NCBI GenBank assembly: GCA_013152165.1
Contig: JAADGY010000096.1
Location: forward strand, 1 to 9,426
DNA: 9,426 bases
Source of the DNA: a bacterium
GTDB lineage: Bacteria > Patescibacteriota > Microgenomatia > JAADGY01
Reading direction: 5' to 3'
The translations under genes were made by a program, and so were the position numbers. A model generated the notes under the pieces. That model had not been told where the DNA came from. It ran no database searches and was given only the letters and a program-made list of their open reading frames with translations. This document shows, in pieces, positions 1-6,158 of this stretch (the first letter of the stretch is position 1; each line of letters opens with the position of its first letter).

Positions 1-1045
1 TCGGCGCTTTCTTGATTTTCTGATAAGCCTTAAACCCGAAATAACTTAAAATCCTTGATTTTGTTTTTGACCCTGGGAAAAATTCTTGGGCGATCTGTGG
101 ATGCAAAACTTGATACATGTTATCAGCCGTTACCACCGCCCCATCCTCTGGCAGTTGAACCGGGCCGATTATTTTTAGGATCGCCCGAATCGTTGAAAGA
201 TTCATAGCAACCATGCCAAACGGAGCTTCTTCCTTGCTTTGAGTTAAAAACCAGGCCACATCCGCCGCCGCCTTGTTAAAATCAACATCCCAATTAGCAT
301 CCCTTAACCGCCAGAAACCATGCTTAAAGGCTGTCTGGATTGGCTTAGGCGGGTCAACATGCCCCGGCAAATCCCCATCCTTTTCATATATATCATGAAA
401 GCTAATCGATGCTATTTTTCCCCGCCGCAGTTTTATCTTTGCATAAGAGCCTAAAAACCCCCCGCTTGGCCTAATCTCTAAATTATTTTGGCTTAAAACA
501 TAATATACCTGGGGTTTGTTAAACCCTAAAATAACATCTATCCTATCAACCGCCTCCTTGCCCGCCAACAAAACATTTATCCAATTGGTTATTTGCTCAT
601 TATCAACCCCGCTGCCCAATATTTTTGCCTTCAAAGGAAAGTTCAAACCCGCCCATGTTTGGTATAGGTAATAAGTGTCGGTTGCCCATCGTTTGTAGCT
701 GCGGCTAAAGGCGGTTGTTTTTGATGGGTCTGTTTGTTTATCGTTGGCTAAATCCTTGTATAGGCTTCGCCCCAGCCTGATCATTCGGCAGTAGCTATCC
801 GCCGTCTGTCCTGCCTGGGCACTAAGCGCCCCCCATTTTTTGGCCGAATCATTTCCCAATAAACTTAAACCCATCAATAGCCGGTTGGACAACCGCCCTG
901 CCTGAATAAGTCCTAAGTTAAAATTAGAGCACCGGCTAGGGTCCGAGGCTAGTTTTTTTATTCCCCAAAACCCGGCTCCCACAGCCGCAAGCCACAAAAA
1001 CACAAAAACTCCCAATCCAGTTAGTATTTTTTTAGGCAACCCCAC
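1..1045 (-). CDS. DUF4012 membrane-anchored protein (N-terminal part, runs off the left edge)
   Basis: This is a partial gene: 348 codons are visible and the C-terminus lies outside the window. A GTG at 1045-1043 is the best start. The frame is closed by a stop at 1057-1055, and the GTG lies 2 nt after the argS stop, so the two genes are probably co-transcribed; a TTG at 1039 is possible. Residues about 7-28 form one hydrophobic helix (signal anchor), followed by a helical, presumably exported stretch to about residue 170. The DUF4012 signature follows: QNNLEIRPSGGFLGSY at 186-201, a DPP motif at 231-233 and WRLRDANWDVDF at 245-256. DUF4012 (PF13196) is a family of unknown function, common in Patescibacteria and some Gram-positives. 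No catalytic residues can be assigned. I am confident of the family, not of any role; a surface or envelope function is inferred from the anchor alone. Confidence 0.88.
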   Translation of the reverse strand, partial: MGLPKKILTGLGVFVFLWLAAVGAGFWGIKKLASDPSRCSNFNLGLIQAGRLSNRLLMGLSLLGNDSAKKWGALSAQAGQTADSYCRMIRLGRSLYKDLANDKQTDPSKTTAFSRSYKRWATDTYYLYQTWAGLNFPLKAKILGSGVDNEQITNWINVLLAGKEAVDRIDVILGFNKPQVYYVLSQNNLEIRPSGGFLGSYAKIKLRRGKIASISFHDIYEKDGDLPGHVDPPKPIQTAFKHGFWRLRDANWDVDFNKAAADVAWFLTQSKEEAPFGMVAMNLSTIRAILKIIGPVQLPEDGAVVTADNMYQVLHPQIAQEFFPGSKTKSRILSYFGFKAYQKIKKAP

Positions 1046-1047
1046 AT

Positions 1048-2817
1048 CTACATTCTATTAGGAGCCCGTATTCCTAACAAGCCCAGGCCAATTTTAATCA
1101 TCTCTGCTGTTGCCGATGTCAAAGCCAGCCTTATTTTCCTTTGTTGAGCTTCTGATTTTAAAATCGGCTGATTGTTATAAAAAGTATTATACCGCTGGGC
1201 TAGTTCAAACAAAAAGCCTACCAGCGTGTTTGGCGCATACTGGAAAGCTCCCGATCTTAAAACCTTGTTAAACTGATAAATCAAACGCAGTATGCCAAGC
1301 TCCTCGCGGCTTAATGTTATTTGGCCGGCTGTTAAGCTTTCTAAACTCACCGGCTTAGCTTTATTTAACACGCTCTGGCACCTGGCAAATGTATACTGCA
1401 GGTAAGGGCCGGAATTGCCCTCTAAATTTAAGGCCTCTTCCCAATCAAAGACATAATTAACCGCCGGTCCCCGTTTTAACTCATTGTACTTTAACGCTCC
1501 GATGCCAACCACCCGGCTTAATTTTTCTTTTTCAGCCTCGGTTATTTCCGGATTGGTGATTAGATTTCTTGACCTGTTAATTATTTTATCAACAAATGTT
1601 TCTACATTAACCGTCCGGCCTTTTCTGGTGCTCATCTTGCCCTCCGGCAGCCTAATCATGCCGTGGGCCACATGGACAAGCTTGGATTTTTGGCACCAGC
1701 CAAGCATCTCTACCGTCTTGAACAACTGCCTAAAATGCAGGCTTTGTTCAGCCCCAACTTCATAAATGTACAAATCCGATTTTAACTCAGCTGTGTTTTC
1801 CCTAAACCAGATTGTGGCCAAATCCCGAGTTAAATACGTCGTTGTCCCATTTGACTTCAACAACATCGCCGGCGGCATCTTGTCGTCAAATCTTATTATC
1901 AAAGCCCCGGCGTCAAGCTTGGCCACCCCCTTTTGCTTTGCCTCTTTGATAACCTGTATCATGATTTTTTCATAGAAGCTTTCACCGTAGGTGACGTACT
2001 TAATCGGATTATACTTTTGTACCTCTGGTGAAAAAATCGGTGAAAATTGCATAACCTCTAGCTTTTGGTATAGACCGTCAAACTCCTTTAATGACAACCT
2101 GACTGCTTCAGACCAAATCTTTTTGGCTTTGGCTTCGCCTTTTTCTAATCGGGCAAACGCCGCTCTGGCTGTTTCTTTTAGCTTCGGGTTTTTTTCAATA
2201 AGCTTGTTGTACTGAACATAGATTTTTTCCAAATCTAAAATTGTCAATTGGGATACGTCCAGTTTATATTTTTCCACCGCCGCGATAATCACTCCAAACT
2301 GAGTCCCCCAATCACCCAAATGATTATCAGCCACCACCCGCCAGCCCAAAAACTGGTAAAAATTAGCCAAAGCCTGGCCGATTAAAGTACTGCGCAGATG
2401 GCCAACGCTAAACCTTTTAGCAATATTAGGGCTGGAATAATCAATCAAGACCTTTTTAGTTGATTTTTCCGCTCCATAAGCCTCTTTCAGCTTAATAACT
2501 TGTTCAACTTCGTTTAATAGTTTCTCTGTTTTTATCCTAAAATTAATAAAGCCGGGCGGGGCCACCGCAATCGAATCAAAATACTGGTTTATTAAATCAT
2601 TTTTTTTCAGTTCGCCGACAATTTTTTCTGCCAGCTTAATCGGATTCGTCCCCATTCTTTTAGCTAAAATAAAAGCGGTGTTGACAGCCAAGTCTCCATG
2701 CTCAGCCATCTTGGGATGCTCCACCCGCACCGGCATATCAGCCAGTTTCAGCTGTTTAATCGATTGCTTGATCGATTTTTGAATCAATTGGACGATCTCT
2801 TCATGCAAATAAGGCAT
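1048..2817 (-). CDS. argS: Arginyl-tRNA synthetase (ArgRS)
   Basis: This class I aminoacyl-tRNA synthetase charges tRNA-Arg with arginine using ATP in the cytoplasm. From the ATG at 2817 it has 589 residues, close to the family norm. The N-terminal tRNA-binding domain covers about residues 1-100 and includes HGDLAVNTAF (40-49). The catalytic domain has the HIGH signature as SVGH (137-140) within SPNIAKRFSVGHLRS, and the KMSKS loop as KMSTR (394-398). The C-terminal DALR anticodon-binding domain starts near residue 466 (EGNSGPYLQYTFARCQSVL) and ends in the expected PNRM. A TTG at 2832 would add five residues, but it overlaps the -10 box TATAAT at 2824-2829. I therefore chose the ATG, which would begin an mRNA with almost no leader. 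A terminator lies just upstream, so argS is probably transcribed separately from the HAD gene and together with the DUF4012 gene. Confidence 0.96.
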   Translation of the reverse strand: MPYLHEEIVQLIQKSIKQSIKQLKLADMPVRVEHPKMAEHGDLAVNTAFILAKRMGTNPIKLAEKIVGELKKNDLINQYFDSIAVAPPGFINFRIKTEKLLNEVEQVIKLKEAYGAEKSTKKVLIDYSSPNIAKRFSVGHLRSTLIGQALANFYQFLGWRVVADNHLGDWGTQFGVIIAAVEKYKLDVSQLTILDLEKIYVQYNKLIEKNPKLKETARAAFARLEKGEAKAKKIWSEAVRLSLKEFDGLYQKLEVMQFSPIFSPEVQKYNPIKYVTYGESFYEKIMIQVIKEAKQKGVAKLDAGALIIRFDDKMPPAMLLKSNGTTTYLTRDLATIWFRENTAELKSDLYIYEVGAEQSLHFRQLFKTVEMLGWCQKSKLVHVAHGMIRLPEGKMSTRKGRTVNVETFVDKIINRSRNLITNPEITEAEKEKLSRVVGIGALKYNELKRGPAVNYVFDWEEALNLEGNSGPYLQYTFARCQSVLNKAKPVSLESLTAGQITLSREELGILRLIYQFNKVLRSGAFQYAPNTLVGFLFELAQRYNTFYNNQPILKSEAQQRKIRLALTSATAEMIKIGLGLLGIRAPNRM

Positions 2818-2823
2818 AGGCTC

Positions 2824-2852
2824 ATTATACAAACTTACAACTTAAAACTCAA
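2824..2852 (-). promoter_or_regulatory. argS promoter, TTGAGT-N17-TATAAT, predicted leaderless
   Basis: On the minus strand a TTGAGT hexamer (2852-2847, 4 of 6 consensus) and an exact TATAAT (2829-2824) are separated by 17 nt, the sigma70 optimum. Only six bases lie between TATAAT and the ATG at 2817, so transcription should begin at or within a base or two of the start codon. Confidence 0.72.
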
Positions 2853-2865
2853 AGGCGGGGAAAGT

Positions 2866-2899
2866 AAAAATTTTCTAACGACCCCGGATCGTTAGAAAA
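2866..2899 (-). terminator. Intrinsic terminator after the HAD gene
   Basis: A perfect 11-bp inverted repeat (arms 2889-2899 and 2871-2881) encloses a 7-nt loop. Read on the minus strand it is followed by TTTTT (2870-2866). The A/T-rich base of the stem plus the U-run is the classic intrinsic terminator form. It sits 37 nt past the HAD stop and just before the argS promoter, so it separates the two transcription units. Confidence 0.75.
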
Positions 2900-2935
2900 C
2901 ATATCTTTGCCGGCAAGGTTGTTATTCCAAATTCA

Positions 2936-3667
2936 TCACACAACCAGATTTTTGACCCCATAGACATCATCAACCAGCCAATCAATATAATCTTTTTTCT
3001 CTTTAGTTTGGCTCCATACCAAGGCTGTCTTGAAGCCAACTTCTTTTGCTCCGCTTAAATCAACCTCATCACGGTCCCCGACCATCAAAACCTGATCAGA
3101 TATGCCGTTAATCGCCGATAAACTTAATCGGCTCTTGCCGTCCCAGAAAAGATTCTTAAAAACCCATAGTTTTACTTGGTCGAAAACAACCAGGTTGGGT
3201 TTGACCTCATTAAAATCGTCCACCGTTCCCCACACCTTGATAAACGGCCCAAACTCAGCCGGGTAGGGCAGTTTAACCTGGCCCAAACCCAACAAATCCA
3301 GTATATGGAGCGTTTCCTTTTTACCTCCATTTCTTAAAGCTAGATGATGTATATTCGGCATCTGTCGAAACATCTTGATTAATTTTTTATCCTTTTGCAA
3401 AGACCGACTGTCTTTTAATCGACTCTCGACATATTGATTGACTTCCCGCAGGCTTAGACCGGTCAAGACCGACAAAGCCTTGGTCGCGCTTTTATATTTT
3501 TCCTTATAAGCCTCGAAAATTGATTTGAGCTCTTCTTTGTAGCTTCTTTGCCAGTATTTTTCCAACAGCTCCTGTCTAGTTTGTTCAAAAACCGGCCCAA
3601 CCAGCGGATCATTTTTATACAAAGTTCCATCCACATCCCAGATAATAACCTTTATTTTATTCTTCAT
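2936..3667 (-). CDS. HAD-superfamily hydrolase (phosphatase-like)
   Basis: The 243-residue protein begins with the HAD nucleophile motif DVDGT (residues 11-15: Asp11 nucleophile, Asp13 acid/base). A helical cap covers about residues 20-100. Motif III is probably Lys156 in EVKPN. Motif IV is GDRDEVDLSGAKEVG (197-211), with acidic Mg2+ ligands at Asp198 and Asp203. The order and helical cap fit subfamily I phosphatases and phosphatase-like enzymes. Motif II is odd: the hydrophobic strand LALRNGG (109-115) has Arg112 where Ser or Thr normally contacts the phosphate, so activity or substrate may be unusual. The ATG at 3667 overlaps the end of the kinase-like gene by 11 bp, which suggests translational coupling and one transcript that ends at 2866-2899. 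The substrate cannot be read from the sequence. Confidence 0.85.
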   Translation of the reverse strand: MKNKIKVIIWDVDGTLYKNDPLVGPVFEQTRQELLEKYWQRSYKEELKSIFEAYKEKYKSATKALSVLTGLSLREVNQYVESRLKDSRSLQKDKKLIKMFRQMPNIHHLALRNGGKKETLHILDLLGLGQVKLPYPAEFGPFIKVWGTVDDFNEVKPNLVVFDQVKLWVFKNLFWDGKSRLSLSAINGISDQVLMVGDRDEVDLSGAKEVGFKTALVWSQTKEKKDYIDWLVDDVYGVKNLVV

Positions 3668-4304
3668 TAATGATTTTTTTAACCAGTTTTAACCCATCAG
3701 CCAAAAACTTTTTTTCATCATCATGGTCATTATCAATTATATAAACAGGGCAGGGGATATCAGTTAGGACGTCTTTAAAAAAATAATGCATCTGGTAAAG
3801 ATTATCCTTATAAACCTGTAGTCGTTTTTGTTTGACTTCTTCCTGCTTTTTAGGTTCTGTTATCCCATGTTCTGCAAAATATTTTTTTATCCTGCCCAGA
3901 TAATTGTCTTTCCGCCGGCGCCAGCACCTGGCCGGAGCGGTTTCAATAAAAACAACCACCGGATTTATCCGCATAAAAGGATTTAAAAACTTATCTTTAA
4001 TCTGGTAGTACCATTTTTCATCCATTTGTTTTACATAAGCCAGATTCAGCACGCTAGTTTCCCAAACACAACAAGTTTTGCTTAGTAAAAACTTGTTTAT
4101 AGTTGCCAGCGTCGCCTCCATAATTTTTTGCTGGAGCTGCCGATCAGTGAAAACTCCGCCGGCAAAGTTTCCTCCCATAAAGGTGTATGGATTAATCTCT
4201 TCCTGAAAGAAAACCTCTTGGTTGCCAGCCAGCTTTTTTCTGGCATATTCAAACAGCGTGGTTTTGCCGGATGATTTAGGGCCGGCGATGATTACACTCT
4301 TCAT
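3657..4304 (-). CDS. P-loop NTPase, deoxynucleoside/thymidylate-kinase-like
   Basis: The 215-residue protein has a Walker A motif, GPKSSGKT (8-15), right after an N-terminal beta strand. A later strand-turn, VVVFIETAPARCWRRRKDN (116-134), resembles the strand and Arg-rich lid of deoxynucleoside and thymidylate kinases, with Arg125 and Arg129-131 as candidate lid residues. WETS (81-84) sits where such kinases carry their substrate-binding Glu-Arg pair, but only Glu82 is present here. A single-domain P-loop kinase is therefore the best reading. A NadR-like or general AAA-type small ATPase is the alternative, and the substrate is unknown. The ATG at 4304 lies 7 nt downstream of TATAAT, so the mRNA is probably leaderless. 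The gene overlaps the HAD hydrolase downstream, giving a kinase-phosphatase pair in one transcript. Confidence 0.72.
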   Translation of the reverse strand: MKSVIIAGPKSSGKTTLFEYARKKLAGNQEVFFQEEINPYTFMGGNFAGGVFTDRQLQQKIMEATLATINKFLLSKTCCVWETSVLNLAYVKQMDEKWYYQIKDKFLNPFMRINPVVVFIETAPARCWRRRKDNYLGRIKKYFAEHGITEPKKQEEVKQKRLQVYKDNLYQMHYFFKDVLTDIPCPVYIIDNDHDDEKKFLADGLKLVKKIINEE

Positions 4305-4308
4305 TTAT

Positions 4309-4324
4309 TTGATTATAACCTAAT
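4309..4324 (-). promoter_or_regulatory. Kinase-HAD promoter (-10 TATAAT in a 16-bp element shared with the divergent gene)
   Basis: Read on the minus strand this is ATTAGGTTATAATCAA, containing TATAAT at 4317-4312 and lying 7 nt from the ATG at 4304. The same 16 bases occur on the plus strand at 4445-4460 before the prenyl synthase. No good -35 box is seen at 16-18 nt, where the sequence is C/G-rich and palindromic, so an activator or a strong -10-type promoter may be used. Confidence 0.6.
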
Positions 4325-4333
4325 TTTCTTCTA

Positions 4334-4366
4334 GAACCCGGTTCTGGGTTCTCTGAGAGAACCGGG
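4334..4366. repeat. Nested inverted repeats between the divergent genes
   Basis: CCCGGTTCT (4337-4345) pairs with AGAACCGGG (4358-4366). Inside it GGTTCTC (4347-4353) pairs with GAGAACC (4357-4363) over a 3-nt loop, and GAACC (4334-4338) pairs with GGTTC (4340-4344). These structures are mutually exclusive, being repeats of a GGTTC/GAACC unit. No U-run follows on either strand, so it is not a normal terminator. An operator or regulatory hairpin is possible. Confidence 0.55.
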
Positions 4367-4380
4367 ATTATATCCATCTA

Positions 4381-4419
4381 AAATCACAAGCCGGGCTTGT
4401 AAAACCCGGCTTGTGATTT
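4381..4419. repeat. Perfect 15-bp inverted repeat with 9-nt loop
   Basis: The arms 4381-4395 and 4405-4419 are exact reverse complements with a CCGGG/CCCGG core next to the loop. It lies in the divergent intergenic region, upstream of both promoters, with no convincing U-run on either side. A protein-binding operator, an insulator-like hairpin or a repetitive extragenic palindrome are all possible. The pairing is certain; the role is not. Confidence 0.7.
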
Positions 4420-4444
4420 ACATGAGAATTAATCCAGCCAAAAT

Positions 4445-4460
4445 ATTAGGTTATAATCAA
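4445..4460 (+). promoter_or_regulatory. Prenyl synthase promoter (-10 TATAAT in the shared 16-bp element)
   Basis: ATTAGGTTATAATCAA contains TATAAT (4452-4457) and ends 3 nt before the ATG at 4464, so only 6 nt separate -10 and start codon. It is identical to the element facing the other way at 4309-4324. The best -35 at 17 nt, TTAATC (4429-4434), is poor. Confidence 0.62.
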
Positions 4461-4463
4461 GCC

Positions 4464-5540
4464 ATGGATAAAAGTCAAAAAGCTTGGCAGTATTTAAAGA
4501 CTTATCAATCCCAAACAACGCCCCTACTAACTGAATTTTTTGATCAAAAACTAAACGAAGCCAAACAGTTTGGCCAAGTGCCCTACCTTGCCTGCCAGCA
4601 CTACGCCAAACTGATGATGTATGGCAAAAAGCTAAGGGGCAGTTTTGTCAAGCTGGGCTATCAGCTTGGCGGCGGCCAAGCCGAGGATAAAATCTTGGAC
4701 GCCAGCTTGTTTATTGAGCTTTTTCACACCGCCGTTTTAATCCATGATGACATTATGGACCAGGATAACCTAAGGCGGGGCCAAAAAAGCATGCATGCTT
4801 GTCTTACTGATTACGGCTGTCAATGCCGCCACCCCGATCCAAACCTGTTCGGCATCGCCAACGCCATTAACATCGGCGACACAGGTTTTTATTTATCCTG
4901 GCAGAAGCTGTTGTCAGCCAGATTTAACCGTGATTTAGTTTTGGAGGCGGCCCAGGTTTACACCGACTACATTATTAGATTGACTTATGGCCAGATTTTG
5001 GATGTCAGCAACATCACCAAATGGCAAACCGACGATGATGAGATTCTAAAAATCTTTCGTTATAAAACCGCCGAGTACACCGGCTGCCTGCCCTTGGTTA
5101 TCGGCTATATTTTATCCGGTGAGAAAAACCCGGCTAAAAGGCAGGCTTTGTTTGACTATGGCTTAGCCTTTGGCTGGATCTTTCAGATCCAAGATGATAT
5201 TTTAGGTATTTTTGCTAATCAGCAAAAACTGGGCAAGCCTTTAGGCTCCGATCTGATTCAAGCCAAAAACACTATTCTAGTTTGGCATGTCATAAACAAA
5301 GCCCAGCCGGCTTACAAAAAACACCTGCAGTCATTAATCGGCCGGCCGAACATTAACCAAAACGATATTGAAAAAGCCCGGCAGATATTTAAAGATTCCG
5401 GCGCCCTTGATTATGCCCAAAAGCTAGCCAAAAAATATTTTGACCGCGGTTTAAAGCTTATTCCCAAAATAGCTACCAGCCCTGAAGAAAAAGAACTGCT
5501 TGAATCGTTTTTGCATTTAGTAATGACAAGGCAACAATAA
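4464..5540 (+). CDS. Trans-isoprenyl diphosphate synthase (polyprenyl synthetase family)
   Basis: The protein (358 residues from the ATG at 4464) condenses allylic diphosphates with isopentenyl diphosphate to make longer prenyl diphosphates. Visible family motifs in order are KKLRG (55-59), the first Asp-rich motif DDIMD (95-99) followed by RRGQ (104-107), GQILD (176-180), KT (201-202) and the second Asp-rich motif FQIQDDILG (240-248). The second motif ends in Gly rather than Asp, as in some bacterial and archaeal homologues. Five residues before DDIMD is Ala90, not an aromatic, which by the family's chain-length rule suggests a product longer than C15; this is inference. A short segment rich in Cys and His (CQCRH, 119-123) lies between the motifs. 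GTG 4413 and ATG 4422 are in frame upstream, but the promoter element lies between them and 4464. No other isoprenoid-pathway gene is nearby, so precursors must come from elsewhere. Confidence 0.92.
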   Translation: MDKSQKAWQYLKTYQSQTTPLLTEFFDQKLNEAKQFGQVPYLACQHYAKLMMYGKKLRGSFVKLGYQLGGGQAEDKILDASLFIELFHTAVLIHDDIMDQDNLRRGQKSMHACLTDYGCQCRHPDPNLFGIANAINIGDTGFYLSWQKLLSARFNRDLVLEAAQVYTDYIIRLTYGQILDVSNITKWQTDDDEILKIFRYKTAEYTGCLPLVIGYILSGEKNPAKRQALFDYGLAFGWIFQIQDDILGIFANQQKLGKPLGSDLIQAKNTILVWHVINKAQPAYKKHLQSLIGRPNINQNDIEKARQIFKDSGALDYAQKLAKKYFDRGLKLIPKIATSPEEKELLESFLHLVMTRQQ

Positions 5541-5552
5541 AGCCCCAATCGC

Positions 5553-5897
5553 CTAATCACCGCTCATCACGTGGATGTGTTCATGCTCAAAATGGTTTAA
5601 ACCAGCCCCCAGAATTACTATCTTATAGCCAGCTTTATCAAGGCCCATTTTTTTAATAACCAGAGACACAGCTTCAAAGACCTTATCCCAATAACCATCC
5701 CCTTTATACCTGCCAAAAACTGTATCTTTTTTGACCCGATGCTTTTTATCAATAATCAAAACATCGATCCTGGCCCGCGGATATTTATCATGAATTGCCA
5801 AAAACTCATCGGTTTCTACAACCTTTTTGCTTGGCAGTTGGCCCTTAACTAATTGGCACAAAATACAGTCTGGTTGGTAAAAATTATCCTGGTTCAT
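5553..5897 (-). CDS. HIT-family nucleotide-binding hydrolase/transferase
   Basis: The 114-residue protein has the size and order of Hint/PKCI-type HIT proteins, which hydrolyse nucleoside phosphoramidates or similar AMP conjugates. A CxxC pair (Cys11, Cys14) opens the fold, as in many bacterial members that bind a metal. AIHDKYPRARIDVLIIDKKH (34-53) matches the usual segment leading to PKxH, although the Pro and the internal His are replaced. The histidine triad is HEHIHVM (105-111), with the middle His107 as expected nucleophile. The protein ends four residues after His109-Val-Met, shorter than many homologues. The gene converges on the prenyl synthase with a 12-nt gap. Its ATG at 5897 lies 7 nt after TATAAT. 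The exact substrate is unknown. Confidence 0.9.
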   Translation of the reverse strand: MNQDNFYQPDCILCQLVKGQLPSKKVVETDEFLAIHDKYPRARIDVLIIDKKHRVKKDTVFGRYKGDGYWDKVFEAVSLVIKKMGLDKAGYKIVILGAGLNHFEHEHIHVMSGD

Positions 5898-5904
5898 GCC
5901 TTAT

Positions 5905-5932
5905 ATTATATTGCAGTGTGCAGATATTACAA
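5905..5932 (-). promoter_or_regulatory. HIT gene promoter, TTGTAA-N16-TATAAT, predicted leaderless
   Basis: On the minus strand TTGTAA (5932-5927, 4 of 6 consensus) and an exact TATAAT (5910-5905) are 16 nt apart. Seven bases separate TATAAT from the ATG at 5897, so the transcript should start at or very near the start codon. Confidence 0.66.
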
Positions 5933-5942
5933 AGCAAAAAGG

Positions 5943-5948
5943 TATAGA
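5943..5948 (+). promoter_or_regulatory. Possible -10 box for the small membrane protein
   Basis: TATAGA ends 7 nt before the ATG at 5956, the same spacing as the other genes here; TAGAAT at 5945-5950 is an alternative. No convincing -35 is seen. The support comes mainly from the position shared with its neighbours. Confidence 0.4.
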
Positions 5949-5955
5949 ATAAAAT

Positions 5956-6120
5956 ATGTCCTCGAAAGTCATCGTTTATCTTTTTATCTTTATCGGTTCC
6001 ACCTTAGGAGCTTATGTTCCAGTTATTTGGGGCGCCAGCCTTTTTTCCTTCTCATCAGTTCTTTTCAGCGGCATCGGCGCCGCCATCGGCCTTTTTATCG
6101 CTTTAAGCTTCACAGAGTAA
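5956..6120 (+). CDS. Small two-helix membrane protein, 54 residues
   Basis: The ATG at 5956 opens a 54-codon frame ending in TAA at 6118. Two hydrophobic helices are visible, about residues 4-24 and 33-51, joined by a short loop (WGASLFSFSS). Both contain small-residue spacing (GSTLG in the first, GIGAAIG in the second), which favours tight helix packing. The composition is unlike a chance frame: almost no charged residues apart from Lys4 near the start and Glu54 at the end. Similar short proteins of this pattern, with a Gly-Ser-x-x-Gly helix then a Gly-rich helix, are familiar from Patescibacteria and relatives, but I know of no function. It lies 58 nt from the divergent HIT gene and 38 nt before the LytM-like gene. 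A longer frame here in another register (5853-6140) is a shadow. Confidence 0.72.
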   Translation: MSSKVIVYLFIFIGSTLGAYVPVIWGASLFSFSSVLFSGIGAAIGLFIALSFTE

Positions 6121-6144
6121 GTCAGCTCTTAAAATTTTAGTCTG

Positions 6145-6150
6145 TATAAT
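6145..6150 (+). promoter_or_regulatory. -10 box of the LytM-like gene, predicted leaderless
   Basis: An exact TATAAT ends 8 nt before the ATG at 6159, so RNA would start at or next to the codon. No -35 is recognisable at 16-18 nt. The TG directly before TATAAT is one base away from the extended -10 position. Confidence 0.58.
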
Positions 6151-6158
6151 TAAACCAG

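Noticed and set aside
1484..2215. Three plus-strand frames inside argS
   Set aside because: All lie antisense to a clear, motif-complete ArgRS and show no independent features.
4367..4372. A second minus-strand TATAAT upstream of the kinase gene
   Set aside because: It has no -35 box and lies within a short palindrome GGATTATATCC; a longer-leader transcript is possible but the proximal box at 4312-4317 fits the local pattern better.
4413..4463. Upstream GTG (4413) and ATG (4422) starts for the prenyl synthase
   Set aside because: The extra residues are encoded by the hairpin arm and by the shared promoter element; the family N-terminus fits the ATG at 4464.
5853..6140. 95-codon plus-strand frame
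   Set aside because: It overlaps the HIT start and covers the 54-residue gene in another register; its composition (Tyr, Arg, His-rich) is that of a shadow.
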